Source of the DNA: an uncultured Clostridia bacterium
GTDB lineage: Bacteria > Bacillota > Clostridia > Oscillospirales > CAG-272
NCBI GenBank assembly: GCA_947643245.1
Contig: CANRVI010000005.1
Coordinates: 1-34,112 of the forward strand
Direction: 5' to 3'
Length of the DNA: 34,112 nucleotides
Positions 16,139 through 25,705 of the stretch are shown here, piece by piece (the stretch's first letter is position 1; each line of letters opens with the position of its first letter). Below the pieces are notes generated by a model. It was given only the letters and a program-made list of their open reading frames with translations. It did no database searches and was not told the DNA's origin. The position numbers were made by a program, and so were the translations under genes.

Positions 16139-17032
16139 ATGAATATAGATACCTTCTCCGCTCAGCTCGTTCAGTCTCTGACGGCGCGGGGAATCGATGG
16201 ACAAACTGCCAATACATATGTGAAGGACCTCCTGCACACGCTTACAGAGGAGGACCTGCGGGAAATTTCCGGCTATGGAACCAAAGAAGATTTCACTCCG
16301 CTTTCTGACAGTCTGGCGGCGCTGATTCGAGAAAAGAATGCGCGGCTTACTGCGCAAAACACAGATACCCATACAAAAGTGATCCGCACAGACCCAGTTT
16401 ATCCTACCGATGTGGAAACCCGCCAGCCGATTGGAACAGACAATCTTCAACATACCAAAACAGGCATGCAGCCAATCCGTCCTGCCGAATCCACTGTGGT
16501 GAAAAGTTCACCGAATGATATGGAGCGTACGAAAATAGGGGTACCTGTGCCTGGTACAGAGGAAAGCCCTCTATGGGAGGAAGAGGTGGGAAAATGTGGG
16601 TTTGTGCCCCTCACTTCACGGGGAAAAGTATTTTTTTGGATTTTGCTGCTTGTGACGCTTCCCCTATCCCTTTGCTTCGCCGCTATGATGCTGTTTATAT
16701 TTGTTCTATGCTTTTTAACTGTGTGCGCGCTTATTGGCACCAGCTTTTTGATGATAGGCGGCGAAGTGGTAGCAGGCACTGCCTGCTTCCTTGTAGGCGT
16801 GATATATGGAATCATTCAAATCTGTACGACTTCTGTGGGCATCGGCATATACGAGATCGGATTGGGGATAATCTGCGCGGGCGTATTTTTGGCGTTGGGC
16901 GTTCTGACATATTATCTGGCCGTGCGAGGGCTTCCCTATGTCCTGCGGCAGGAGCTTCTTTTCACCCGGCACCTTCTGCGGCAGATAAAGCCTATGATCA
17001 ACCGCTGGAGAGAGGAGTGCAATAAACGATGA
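16139..17032 (+). CDS. DUF1700-like membrane protein
   Basis: A 297-residue protein: an N-terminal cytoplasmic helical region (1-75) with the LTEEDLREISGYGTKEDF pattern seen in DUF1700-type proteins, a Thr/Pro-rich linker (about 80-145), then four to five hydrophobic segments (about 165-275) and a basic C-terminus. Such proteins commonly precede DUF4097 proteins in Firmicutes, usually with a PadR regulator upstream; no PadR gene is present here. The start is ATG 16139 with TGGAGG about 6 nt upstream. It overlaps the next gene by ATGA. The exact family name is from pattern memory. Confidence 0.6.
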   Translation: MNIDTFSAQLVQSLTARGIDGQTANTYVKDLLHTLTEEDLREISGYGTKEDFTPLSDSLAALIREKNARLTAQNTDTHTKVIRTDPVYPTDVETRQPIGTDNLQHTKTGMQPIRPAESTVVKSSPNDMERTKIGVPVPGTEESPLWEEEVGKCGFVPLTSRGKVFFWILLLVTLPLSLCFAAMMLFIFVLCFLTVCALIGTSFLMIGGEVVAGTACFLVGVIYGIIQICTTSVGIGIYEIGLGIICAGVFLALGVLTYYLAVRGLPYVLRQELLFTRHLLRQIKPMINRWREECNKR

Positions 17033-17979
17033 AGAGAAGATCCAAATTGATGTTAATTGTAGCCGCTGTTCTGGTGGGGGTAGGGCTCATTACCTGTCTT
17101 GTGGGCGCCGGAGTCAGCAGCGCCGCCGGGGATCCGCTGTTTGCCTCCGTACTTGGAGACGGCAAGGGATATCGCTATGACTTTGACGGCAGTAAAATCG
17201 ATAAAATTAAGCTGGACGTGGTAGATGCGCAGATTCGTGTGATTGGCGGATCGGAAGAATCCTATATGGAAATCCTGTCTTTCAATGAAAATTTATATTC
17301 TTTTTCGGGAAGCAAATCCTTAATCAGCTTTAAGGAATCCCCCTCCGTGTCTTCTATCATGCGGTTTTGGGAAAGCGGATTTACCTTCAAAGGGATGCGG
17401 TATATTCTCCGACTTAATCCTAAAGCGGAGGATAAAGCCATCAATATTTACCTGACAGATGAAGACTATGTAAAGTGCCTGGAAATCCAAAGCGTGGCAG
17501 GAAATATTATGGTGCAGAATATGGGAACAGATACCGATTACCTTTTCTCTATGGAGGAGGGATCGGTTGCAATGAAAAATGTGACGACAGGGTCTGCCCT
17601 GAATATTACATCAACAGGTGCGCGGCCTTGTACCGTCCGCTTAGACGATACCACCGTCCGGATGCTTACTATGGATTTAATGCAGGGAGATGTGCAGGCG
17701 GCAGGATTATCTGCCTATACCAGCGAAATTGGGATGACTCATGGAAGTCTCACTTTGGACTATATCCCTCGTGAAGCGGTGTTTACTATTCAAGCGGATA
17801 CCAAAGGCAAGCTGTCCGTAAACAATGTAGGCTACATTGATACCTATCAATATACTACGAAGGAAGAAAACGTGGATCCCGACGGGGAGACACCGGAAGA
17901 AACCATCACTATAAGCGGCAAGGATGCGGCTGTATATTTGTCCATCGAAGGTTTGCCGTCCCAAAATAATGGTGAATAG
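17029..17979 (+). CDS. DUF4097-like secreted/anchored beta-structured protein
   Basis: A 316-residue protein with an N-terminal membrane anchor or signal (about 5-33, MLIVAAVLVGVGLITCLVGAG) followed by a beta-rich extracytoplasmic domain with the repeating short-strand pattern of DUF4097/adhesin-like proteins (for example VKCLEIQSVAGNIMVQNM and MLTMDLMQGDVQAAGLSA). A negatively charged segment (EENVDPDGETPEE) lies before the C-terminus. It is coupled to the DUF1700-like gene by the ATGA overlap, and I infer that the two act together at the membrane. The role is unknown. Confidence 0.65.
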   Translation: MKRRSKLMLIVAAVLVGVGLITCLVGAGVSSAAGDPLFASVLGDGKGYRYDFDGSKIDKIKLDVVDAQIRVIGGSEESYMEILSFNENLYSFSGSKSLISFKESPSVSSIMRFWESGFTFKGMRYILRLNPKAEDKAINIYLTDEDYVKCLEIQSVAGNIMVQNMGTDTDYLFSMEEGSVAMKNVTTGSALNITSTGARPCTVRLDDTTVRMLTMDLMQGDVQAAGLSAYTSEIGMTHGSLTLDYIPREAVFTIQADTKGKLSVNNVGYIDTYQYTTKEENVDPDGETPEETITISGKDAAVYLSIEGLPSQNNGE

Positions 17980-17995
17980 AAAGGAAGTTTTATAA

Positions 17996-18280
17996 ATGCA
18001 ATATACCTACAAATTAAAAGGCGTGTGCGCGTCTCAGGTTTCCTTTGAAATGGAGGAGGACGGCACCATTAAAAACGTGCAGTTTACTGGCGGCTGCAAC
18101 GGCAATCTGAAAGCCGTGGGCAAGCTTACCCAGGGAATGGAAGCCCAGAAGGTAGCCGATATTCTTGCGGGCAACACCTGCGGCCAAAAGCAAACATCCT
18201 GCGCCGACCAGCTGGCCCGTGCTATTCGGGCCGCGCTGACAGAAAAACAGTCAAAATTACAGGAGGACAGCGTAAGCTGA
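17996..18280 (+). CDS. TSCPD domain-containing protein (TIGR03905-like)
   Basis: A 94-residue cytosolic protein. GVCASQVSFEME, FTGGCNGNLKAVGKL and the C-terminal CGQKQTSCADQLARAI segment fit the small TSCPD family, in which conserved cysteines suggest metal or redox chemistry; here the motif reads TSCADQ rather than TSCPDQ. The same fold is found at the C-terminus of some ribonucleotide reductases, but as a stand-alone protein its role is unknown. AGAAAGGAAG precedes the ATG. It lies 16 bp after the DUF4097-like gene and 7 bp before the GH31 gene. Confidence 0.85.
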   Translation: MQYTYKLKGVCASQVSFEMEEDGTIKNVQFTGGCNGNLKAVGKLTQGMEAQKVADILAGNTCGQKQTSCADQLARAIRAALTEKQSKLQEDSVS

Positions 18281-18287
18281 AAAAACC

Positions 18288-20567
18288 ATGTTTATTGTAA
18301 AAGATCAGAAGCATCCCGGAAGAGAATATGCAATTACTAGTGTAGACAAGGGGATTTTTCATGTCCGTGTGTCTGCTGACGGAACCTATTCCCAGACACT
18401 GCTCACCCGGTACAACATTTTAAAGGAAAAAGAAGTGGATACCGGTGCGATCCAGTCCGGCGATACCGTTTCAGAGGGTGGATTTTCCCTTACCGCCATG
18501 CCGGACGGCACGCTGCAGGTGACGGGTACAAGGGAACCACTTGTGTTCCATTTCGGGGGATATGAAGATAAGCCCTATGCAAACAAGGGTTTTACCCTGC
18601 AGATTGACCTGCATAAAAACGAGCGCCTGTACGGACTGGGGGACGAATCCAGAAAAAGTATTTCCCGCCGGGATTCTGTTTCTCGCTTGGATATTCGAAA
18701 TATCGCTTCCTACGGGCCCATTCCCTATATCATGTCTATGAATGGATGGGGTATGCTTTTAAACTGTACATATGCGTCTATTTTCGATATGGATAAAGAC
18801 CAGCCGGATCAGGTGAAAATTACCGCTCACAAAGGTATGATTGATTTCTATCTGTTTTTGCCTGCGTCCGGTCGTCTGGCAGATATTTTGGCACTTCACG
18901 GCAAAGTCGCTGGAACCCCGGTAATGCTGCCGAAATTTGCTTACGGCTACACCTTTGTGCTGAACGAGCAGACCAATGCCAGAGAAATGCTGTACGACTG
19001 CCTCCACTTTCGCCGGGAGGATATTTCCTGCGATATGGTGGGACTGGAACCCCAGTGGATGAGCCGGCACTATGACACCAGCGTGGGTAAAAAATTTGAT
19101 GATGACCGGTTCTATATCCCCGGCTGGCTGCCGGACGATCAAAGCGGCCCGGAAACCTTCTTCTACTCGTTGCGGGAAATGGGCTTCCGTCTCAGTCTTT
19201 GGCTGTGTCAGAACTATGACCTGCTCTTTGAGGAAGAGCGGCAGTGCGGTGAGCGAATGAAAAAAGAGGGCAAAGAATACACCTTTGAAGGGGCGTCTAT
19301 TCTGGACGAGCACTTGGCCTGCCCTATGTATATGGATGGACTTACTGTTCGGGACCAGCCTTGGTTTGAACATCTGAAAAAATTCTGCGACAACGGTGCG
19401 GAAGCCTTCAAGCTGGACGGCGCGTTCCAGGTGAACGATCACCCTGACCGACTATGGGGCGGCAAATACTTCGACGACGAAGTTCATAATGTGTACCCTG
19501 TTTTATATGTTAAACAGATGCAGGAAGGCTTTGCAAACCATACCGGCCGCCGTGCCATGATTTACACTCCGTGTGTTTATGCGGGTACTCAGCAGTATGC
19601 GGCATCTTGGGCGGGGGATACTGGTGGCGGATTTGACACCGTGGTGGCAATGCTCAACTACGGCCTGTCCGGCCATTCCAACGTGACCTGCGATATGGAT
19701 ATCACCTCTTTGGAGGGAATCCATTATGGATTCCTGTCTCCCTGGACTCAGCAGTTAGGATGGCGTAACTGGAACCTTCCCTGGTTTATGCGGGACGAAG
19801 TGTTGGAGGCGGTGCGATACTACTCCCATCTGCGCAGTGCACTGTTCCCCTATATTTATTCTATGGCACATCTTGCCGCAAAAACTTCTATGCCCCTGGC
19901 CCGCGCTCTGCCCCTGATGTATCCGGACAACCCGGAATACGATCAGGTTGCCAACACGTACATGTTTGGAGACAGCTTGCTGGTGGCAGTATTCGATATG
20001 AATGTCACTCTGCCTGCGGGCAAGTGGGTAGACTACTTCACAGGAGATGTTTACGAAGGCGGCCAGGTGATCCAGTATAAGATCCCGCAGGGACGCGGCG
20101 GTGCGCTGATGGTAAAGGCAGGCAGTGTGCTGTGCACTATGCCTTACCAGAAGTATCTCCATGAAAAGACACCGGAGGAATACTGCGTTCAGGTATATCC
20201 CGGCGCAGACGCATCCTTTACCTTGTGCGAGGACGACGGCTATACCTATGACTATAAGGAAGGCAAAATGGCTACCACATTGATCGCCATGGAAAACAGC
20301 ACGGCGAACGAGTTTGATCTGGTAATCTATCCCAGAGAAGGCAGCTTTGCAGGACGCGATAAGGATGAGAACTCCAAACCCTCTGATCCCACCATTCCCG
20401 GTATGGGAGAGGAAAGCGGCTTCCAGGTACGTATTTTTGGCGGCGCCAAGTCTGTTGCCTTGGGGGCAGAAGCGATTCCAGTCCGGGAAGAGGACGGCTT
20501 TGGCGTATTTGATGTGCCGGCGGCACAACATGCGGCAGGGAATCTTGTGTATCATATTACACAGTAA
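18288..20567 (+). CDS. Glycoside hydrolase family 31 (alpha-glucosidase/alpha-xylosidase type)
   Basis: A 759-residue intracellular retaining alpha-glycosidase. Order: N-terminal beta-sandwich with the RLYGLGDESRK motif (about 113-123), the (beta/alpha)8 barrel from about 215, the nucleophile in FKLDGAF (Asp377), the acid/base in WAGD (Asp444), and C-terminal beta-sandwich domains with LMVKAGSVL near 605 and DGYTYDYKEG near 645. There is no signal peptide, so the substrate is probably imported oligosaccharide. Substrate preference cannot be read from the sequence. The start has no good ribosome site (AGGAGG is 21 nt away and an in-frame stop at 18273 forbids an earlier start), which points to re-initiation after the TSCPD gene, whose stop is 7 nt upstream. 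Confidence 0.93.
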   Translation: MFIVKDQKHPGREYAITSVDKGIFHVRVSADGTYSQTLLTRYNILKEKEVDTGAIQSGDTVSEGGFSLTAMPDGTLQVTGTREPLVFHFGGYEDKPYANKGFTLQIDLHKNERLYGLGDESRKSISRRDSVSRLDIRNIASYGPIPYIMSMNGWGMLLNCTYASIFDMDKDQPDQVKITAHKGMIDFYLFLPASGRLADILALHGKVAGTPVMLPKFAYGYTFVLNEQTNAREMLYDCLHFRREDISCDMVGLEPQWMSRHYDTSVGKKFDDDRFYIPGWLPDDQSGPETFFYSLREMGFRLSLWLCQNYDLLFEEERQCGERMKKEGKEYTFEGASILDEHLACPMYMDGLTVRDQPWFEHLKKFCDNGAEAFKLDGAFQVNDHPDRLWGGKYFDDEVHNVYPVLYVKQMQEGFANHTGRRAMIYTPCVYAGTQQYAASWAGDTGGGFDTVVAMLNYGLSGHSNVTCDMDITSLEGIHYGFLSPWTQQLGWRNWNLPWFMRDEVLEAVRYYSHLRSALFPYIYSMAHLAAKTSMPLARALPLMYPDNPEYDQVANTYMFGDSLLVAVFDMNVTLPAGKWVDYFTGDVYEGGQVIQYKIPQGRGGALMVKAGSVLCTMPYQKYLHEKTPEEYCVQVYPGADASFTLCEDDGYTYDYKEGKMATTLIAMENSTANEFDLVIYPREGSFAGRDKDENSKPSDPTIPGMGEESGFQVRIFGGAKSVALGAEAIPVREEDGFGVFDVPAAQHAAGNLVYHITQ

Positions 20568-20595
20568 AAAAAGAGGGGCATAGCCCCTCTTTTTT
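20567..20595 (+). terminator. Terminator after the GH31 gene
   Basis: Stem GAGGGGC/GCCCCTC with loop ATA, flanked by a run of A and by T6. It starts at the last base of the GH31 stop codon. Confidence 0.9.
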
Positions 20596-20621
20596 GATTC
20601 TTTTGTTTAATAAACATAAAT

Positions 20622-20647
20622 AAAAAGGATGCATCTGCATCCTTTTT
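20622..20647. terminator. Terminator for the queA-miaA-HD operon (bidirectional)
   Basis: Perfect 11-bp stem (20622-20632 with 20637-20647), core GGATGC, loop ATCT, with A5 and T5 flanks. It directly abuts the stop of the HD-domain gene on the minus strand. Confidence 0.88.
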
Positions 20648-21307
20648 TCATAACAGAGACTGGCCGTTGATTCGCAACCGAAACCGCAGCCCCAGCTTTT
20701 CTGCCGCTTTGCGGCAAAGAACCATCCGCCCCAGAAAAATTTCAAAGTAATCCATCACACTGCCATACTCCGTATCAATGGTCAGCATTAGCGTAATTTC
20801 CGTTTTGTCATTGCTGATTTCCAGGTTGGCATCCGTCACTGAATAATTTACCCTGTCGTGTATGTCAAAGCTGGAGATATCCGTGTTGCGAACCCGGCTG
20901 CGCCGCACGTCCGACTTGTCTGCCAAAATGAGCGCTGCCGAAATGTCGTTGATGGGTACGCCGGTACCTTCGTCATGATTTCCGATAGCTGAAACGATAG
21001 TAGCTACGTCCGCCGCATCCATATCCATGCTTCGCAGAATCCGAAAGGCCATTACCGCGCCGCTTTGGGAGTGATCCACCCGGTTTACCAGATTGCCGAT
21101 ATCGTGGAGATACGCCGCAATCTTTGCCAGTTCTACCGCATGGGAATCCGCGTTCATTTTGGTTAGAATATAGCTGGCGATTTGACTTACCTTAGTTACA
21201 TGGGCGAAGCTGTGCTCTGTATAACCAAGGGCCGCTAGCGCCGCATCCGCTCCTTCGATATAGGTTTTAATTTCCGCATTGTGCCGCAGCTGTTCGTAGG
21301 TGATCAT
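20648..21307 (-). CDS. HD-domain phosphohydrolase
   Basis: A 219-residue cytosolic protein with the metal-binding HD arrangement: His36 in HSFAHVTKV, His68-Asp69 in AYLHDIGN, a second histidine in GNHDEG (about 111), and Asp130 in LADKSDV. That makes it a likely metal-dependent phosphohydrolase, but nucleotide or other substrate is unknown. The C-terminal third (about 145-219) is an added beta/alpha domain. GAGGG lies 6-7 nt before the ATG. It is the last gene after queA and miaA. Confidence 0.85.
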   Translation of the reverse strand: MITYEQLRHNAEIKTYIEGADAALAALGYTEHSFAHVTKVSQIASYILTKMNADSHAVELAKIAAYLHDIGNLVNRVDHSQSGAVMAFRILRSMDMDAADVATIVSAIGNHDEGTGVPINDISAALILADKSDVRRSRVRNTDISSFDIHDRVNYSVTDANLEISNDKTEITLMLTIDTEYGSVMDYFEIFLGRMVLCRKAAEKLGLRFRLRINGQSLL

Positions 21308-21361
21308 AGGATTCCCTCTCTTTCTGGCTTCATTGTATAGCAGTCCCCGTGAAAGATCAAA

Positions 21362-22309
21362 TTATGCAAGTTTTTCGCATATCTCTTTCGCTATTTCTCC
21401 TGTAGGGCGCATACGTCCATCTGTGTCTGCCTGAATAACCAGCGCGTCTGGATACCGCCGCAGCCAGGTGATCTGCCGTTTGGCATATCGGCGTGTGTTT
21501 CTGCGCACGGCGTCTACCGCTTCCTCTAGAGTGCATTCCCCTGCAAAGTAAGGCAAAAATTCTTTGTATCCGATAGCCTGTGCGGCGGGGGTATTTCCCT
21601 GAAGAAGCCCCTCCTCGTACAGTGCTTTTACCTCCTGTAGCAACCCTGCTGCAAGCATATTGTCTACACGCTGGTCAATTCGCTCGTATAATAGTTCTCT
21701 AGAGGAAAAGAAAAGCGCTACCTGGGTGCACGCATAGTTTGCTTCTGTATCTGGAGTCAGTCCCTGAAATTGAGATTTTGGAACGCCGGTAGTCTCATAT
21801 ATTTCCAGAGCGCGGATCACCCTACGGACATTGTTGGGATGAATTGCGGCTGCAGATGGGGGATCTACCGCTGCCAGCAATTGATGGAGGGTATCTGCTC
21901 CCTTTTCCTGGGCTACTGCTTCAAAGGCAGCCCGCACCATTGGATTTTTTGTGCTGTCGGACAGACCTGATTCATATAAAACTGCGTCCAGATACAGCCC
22001 TGTTCCCCCGCAAAATATAGGAAGTTTGCCTCTGGAAAGGATTTCGTCTGCAATGGGTGCCGCCATGGCAGCGTAATCTGCACAAGAAAAGTCTGCCGCC
22101 GGGGATACAACGCCGATCATATGGTGGGGTATTTCTCCCATTTCCGCCGGAGTAGGCGCTGCGGTGCCAATAGACATACCTTTGTATACTTGCATGGAGT
22201 CATTAGAAATCACTTCTCCCGAAAGTATGCGGGCCAAGGCAATGGCGAGAGCCGTTTTGCCGGAGGCGGTAGGGCCGAGTACCCCTAGAATTTTTTGTTT
22301 ATGTTCCAT
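21362..22309 (-). CDS. miaA: tRNA dimethylallyltransferase MiaA
   Basis: Transfers the dimethylallyl group from DMAPP to A37 of tRNAs reading UNN codons. The 315-residue protein has the P-loop GPTASGKT (13-20), the SNDSMQVYKGMSIGTAAP segment (about 34-51), IPHHMIGVV, and FCGGTGLYLDAVLY (about 99-112). The C-terminal part has the family's AIGYKEFLPYF and NTRRYAKRQITWLRR segments. AGGAG precedes the ATG by about 6 nt, 14 bp after the queA stop. Confidence 0.97.
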   Translation of the reverse strand: MEHKQKILGVLGPTASGKTALAIALARILSGEVISNDSMQVYKGMSIGTAAPTPAEMGEIPHHMIGVVSPAADFSCADYAAMAAPIADEILSRGKLPIFCGGTGLYLDAVLYESGLSDSTKNPMVRAAFEAVAQEKGADTLHQLLAAVDPPSAAAIHPNNVRRVIRALEIYETTGVPKSQFQGLTPDTEANYACTQVALFFSSRELLYERIDQRVDNMLAAGLLQEVKALYEEGLLQGNTPAAQAIGYKEFLPYFAGECTLEEAVDAVRRNTRRYAKRQITWLRRYPDALVIQADTDGRMRPTGEIAKEICEKLA

Positions 22310-22323
22310 AAGCGGCTCCTATG

Positions 22324-23415
22324 TTATAAAATCAGCATTGCATCTCCAAAGCTGAAAAATCGATACTGCTCTGCCACCGCAGTATTGTATGCTTCTAAAA
22401 CATTCTCCCGCCCGGCGAAGGCGGATACCAGCATTAATAGCGTGCTTTCCGGAAGGTGAAAATTGGTGATCAGCCCATCCACGATTTTAAACCGATATCC
22501 AGGATAAATATAGATTCCTGTTTCCCCAGTATAGGGATGTAAAATGCCGTCTTCTCCGGCTGCACTTTCCAGTGTACGACAGGAGGTAGTTCCCACAGCA
22601 ATGACTCTGCCACCGGCAGCCCGCCGTGTATTGATCAGTTCGGCGCTTTCCTTGGAGACAGAAATATATTCTGCATGCATGGCGTGATCTTGGATATGTT
22701 CTTCTTTTACTGGCCGAAAGGTTCCAAGTCCTACGTGCAGCAGTACCGGCACAATGGCTGTTCCCTGCAGTCTCAGTTGATCCAGCAGATGCTTTGTAAA
22801 GTGCAGCCCCGCCGTAGGCGCAGCAGCCGAGCCTTCCACACGTGAATATACCGTCTGATACCGGCTGGGATCCTCCAGCTTTTCTGTGATATAGGGGGGC
22901 AGGGGCATAGATCCAAGCTGATGCAGGGCCTCATATACGGTAGCCGTCTCGCAGGAGAGGCGCACGATACGCTGTCCGCCCTCCACGATATCTTCTACCA
23001 TAGCTTGCAGAATCCCTCCTCCAAACTCCAAAATATCTCCTATTTTGGCTCGTTTGCCTGGACCTGCTAAGGCCTGCCATACGTCTTTTTCCGTTTGGCG
23101 CAGCAGTAACAGTTCTACTGGTGCAGTGCTGTCTGTTTTTTCCAGCCCAGTGTTTGTTAATTTATAAGCCCGCCGTCCCACGATTCTGGCAGGAATTACG
23201 CGGGTGTCATTAATTACCAACACATCCTGCGGACGGATATATTCTAGGATATCCCGAAAAGTCCGGTGCTGCAGTGCACCGTTTCCTCGACCCATTACGA
23301 GAAGGCGGGAGGCATCACGCGGGGTTACAGGTGTTTGCGCAATCTGTTCCGGCGGTAGATCGTAATAAAAATCAGAAAGGGTCAAGGTGGTTTGCGGAAG
23401 TATATTTTTAATCAT
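22324..23415 (-). CDS. queA: S-adenosylmethionine:tRNA ribosyltransferase-isomerase QueA
   Basis: Moves the ribosyl part of SAM to preQ1 at tRNA position 34, forming epoxyqueuosine. I start at ATG 23415 (363 residues), which has GGAG about 10 nt upstream and lies downstream of a good promoter; the frame stays open to 23631 but that would include the promoter. Motifs: LSDFYYDLPPEQIAQTP (about 12-28), LVINDTRVIPARI, GSAAAPTAGLHFT, and near the C-terminus LITNFHLPESTLLMLVSAFAG. It is the first gene of the queA-miaA-HD operon. Confidence 0.96.
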   Translation of the reverse strand: MIKNILPQTTLTLSDFYYDLPPEQIAQTPVTPRDASRLLVMGRGNGALQHRTFRDILEYIRPQDVLVINDTRVIPARIVGRRAYKLTNTGLEKTDSTAPVELLLLRQTEKDVWQALAGPGKRAKIGDILEFGGGILQAMVEDIVEGGQRIVRLSCETATVYEALHQLGSMPLPPYITEKLEDPSRYQTVYSRVEGSAAAPTAGLHFTKHLLDQLRLQGTAIVPVLLHVGLGTFRPVKEEHIQDHAMHAEYISVSKESAELINTRRAAGGRVIAVGTTSCRTLESAAGEDGILHPYTGETGIYIYPGYRFKIVDGLITNFHLPESTLLMLVSAFAGRENVLEAYNTAVAEQYRFFSFGDAMLIL

Positions 23416-23460
23416 AAGCGAATTGCTCCAACGATTGATATATAATAAATGGAATACTTT

Positions 23461-23489
23461 AGTATAGCATAAAAAATCCCCCACTTCAA
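23461..23489 (-). promoter_or_regulatory. Sigma-A promoter for queA-miaA-HD
   Basis: On the minus strand TTGAAG (23484-23489), 17-bp spacer, TATACT (23461-23466), about 45 bp before the queA ATG. No preQ1 riboswitch-like element is evident in the short leader. Confidence 0.72.
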
Positions 23490-23576
23490 TGGATTTTTTC
23501 TTTAAAATAGGGGCACAATACCAATTGAAAATCATTCCAGCCGCAATATGCCGCAATGCGGCAAGGGGGAGGATAT

Positions 23577-25628
23577 ATGGAAATTCGGGATTTTTTAAAA
23601 CCGGAGGGTATTTTAATTGGATGCGGCGCATCCGACAAAAAAAGCGTTTTGGACACGTTGGTGGAACTTCATGACCGATGCGGGAATTTGAAGAATGCCG
23701 CTGCTTACTATGAACAGGTGCTGATTCGAGAGGAGGAAGGTACGACTGCGGTAGGCGGCGCTACCGCCATTCCGCATGCCCAGGGCAGCGCAGTACGGCG
23801 GACAGGTTTGTGTGCTATAACACTTCAGGAGGGCATACAATGGGGCGCTCCGGACGGCGGTCCGGTACAGCTGATATTTTTAATCGCCGCCCCTGGACAG
23901 GGCAGCGAGCATCTCGCTGTTTTATCCCGTCTAATTACCATGCTGATGAACAAATCTGTAGCACGGGCACTAATCCGGGCAGAAAGTCCGGAGGCGTTTC
24001 TGGCAATTTTGGAGGAAGAAGAGAACGGGCGCCGGATGGAACCCCATAAAATTCCTATGCCCAGCTCCCGTAAGTTTCCCCCAGACTGGACAAATGTGCA
24101 AAGTGTGGAATTTGGCGCGGAGCAGGCCTTCCGTCCCCAGGATTTTTACCGGGTTTTGGCAGTGGTTTCCCAGAGCGCAGGAGAAGTCACGCAGGACAAC
24201 GGATATGTCTATATGGCGACACAGGCGCTGCATTCCGCCGCAGTGCAGGTTGGCGCTTCTATAAAAGTGGAGACGCATGGTAGAGAGGGAGTCGAAAACA
24301 CGTTCACGCCGAGAGAAATTGAACAAGCAGAGGCTGTTGTCATTGTGTCGGATGCGCCTGTAGATATGTCCCGTTTTGATGGGAAGCATGTGGTGCGGGG
24401 CAGTTTGGGAGACGGAATTCGCTCTGGTGAGAAAATGCTTCGTCGGGCACTCTCCGACACCGCTCCTGTATACCATCATAATACACCCAGGCAAAAAAAC
24501 GGCGGAGAGCGAGTAAAAAAAGAAAAACGTGCTTTTGCGATACCCCTTCTTTCTCAGTTCTTACAGGCGGGGGCGGTTCGCGTCCTTCCTTTTTACGCTG
24601 CCGGCGGACTTTTACGGCTTATCGGTTTTTTAATCGATCTTTTTACGGGTGTTTCTTATACGGAGTCTTTTGGATACACTACGCCGGCAGCGACGCTTTT
24701 CTACACAGTGGGAACGATGTTGCTTTCCCTGGCCTTGCCTGTTTTATCGGCATTCATTGCTCAGTCTATGGCAGGAAAATGGGCCTTTGTCCCCGGCTTT
24801 ACCGGCGGTCTATTGGCTGCTGCTGGTACCACTGTGTATACAATTGAAGGCGGTATTTCCTCCGGTTTATTTGGCGCGCTTCTGGCGGGACTTTCTGCCG
24901 GTGTGCTGGTAAGACTTTTGCAAAAGTTGTTTTCTAGACTGCCGGACGGCCTATCCGGTTTTTTGTATACCTTTTTTGGTGCGCTTCTTACTGGAACGGC
25001 TGTTTGCGGGGTCAATCCCCTAGTGGCAGCATTGTACGACGGTGCGTATTGGCTGCTTAGTATTGCGTCTGGCGTAAGCGGTATTCTGCTTGGTGCACTG
25101 CTTGGAGTATGCGTTGCGTTGGATATGGGTGGTCCCCTTACTCAGGCGGCACATGCGTTCACTTATACCCAAGGAGCTCCGGATGCCCTTGCTGCGTTGG
25201 CAACGGCGACAATTACGGTACCAATGGCTATTGCGTTGGCATGTGTCGTCTTTCGGGGACGTTTTCCAATAGCCCAACGGCAAATCGGACCGATAAATTT
25301 TTTCCTTGGAATAGGGGGTATTGCCCAGGGCGGCATTCCTTACGCGGCGGCTGCACCAATACGGATTATTCCTGGGTGCGTTATAGGCAGCGCGGTTGCT
25401 GGCGCATTGACGGCAGCGTTTGCGTGTTCCGCCGCCTCTGCTGGTGGGGGGCTGTTGGCTTTTGGCAATATGACAGGATGGATGTATGCCCTGCTGTCTG
25501 TGACTGCTGGTACGATTATCGGTATGTTTCTGCTTGGTGCACTGGGAAAAGTACACACGCCGGAGCGTGATGAAAAGAGCGTTTCCCCTCCAAAGGCCGC
25601 AGTAATACAAAAAAAATCCGTTTTGTGA
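23577..25628 (+). CDS. Fructose-family PTS protein, fused IIA-IIB-IIC, IIB degenerate
   Basis: A 683-residue fused PTS component. The IIA domain (1-150) keeps the phosphorylatable His67 in TAIPHAQG. The IIB-like domain (about 192-295) aligns by GYVYMATQALHSAA to the family's HTYMAAEAL segment, but where CPTG should be it has VTQD, so the catalytic Cys is absent. The IIC domain (about 318-665) has some eight to ten hydrophobic segments, with DMGGPLTQAAHAF and GGIPYAAAAPIRIIPG; the usual TEGAIPF reads AQGGIPY, losing the Glu. The ATG at 23577 follows GGGGGAGG closely. An HPr gene lies 77 bp downstream. It may be a transporter of altered chemistry, a regulator, or a decayed gene; the intact frame argues against simple decay. 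Confidence 0.85.
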   Translation: MEIRDFLKPEGILIGCGASDKKSVLDTLVELHDRCGNLKNAAAYYEQVLIREEEGTTAVGGATAIPHAQGSAVRRTGLCAITLQEGIQWGAPDGGPVQLIFLIAAPGQGSEHLAVLSRLITMLMNKSVARALIRAESPEAFLAILEEEENGRRMEPHKIPMPSSRKFPPDWTNVQSVEFGAEQAFRPQDFYRVLAVVSQSAGEVTQDNGYVYMATQALHSAAVQVGASIKVETHGREGVENTFTPREIEQAEAVVIVSDAPVDMSRFDGKHVVRGSLGDGIRSGEKMLRRALSDTAPVYHHNTPRQKNGGERVKKEKRAFAIPLLSQFLQAGAVRVLPFYAAGGLLRLIGFLIDLFTGVSYTESFGYTTPAATLFYTVGTMLLSLALPVLSAFIAQSMAGKWAFVPGFTGGLLAAAGTTVYTIEGGISSGLFGALLAGLSAGVLVRLLQKLFSRLPDGLSGFLYTFFGALLTGTAVCGVNPLVAALYDGAYWLLSIASGVSGILLGALLGVCVALDMGGPLTQAAHAFTYTQGAPDALAALATATITVPMAIALACVVFRGRFPIAQRQIGPINFFLGIGGIAQGGIPYAAAAPIRIIPGCVIGSAVAGALTAAFACSAASAGGGLLAFGNMTGWMYALLSVTAGTIIGMFLLGALGKVHTPERDEKSVSPPKAAVIQKKSVL

Positions 25629-25705
25629 AAACACGATGTAAAGGATATACGCAGGCTTACATTTTTAAACCTGCGTTCGATTCTTATATTTTAAGGAAGA
25701 TTCAT

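Noticed and set aside
19755-20555. A 266-codon minus-strand frame opposite the GH31 gene
   Set aside because: It is the antisense shadow of a gene with clear catalytic motifs; composition is Cys/His/Arg-rich as expected of a shadow.
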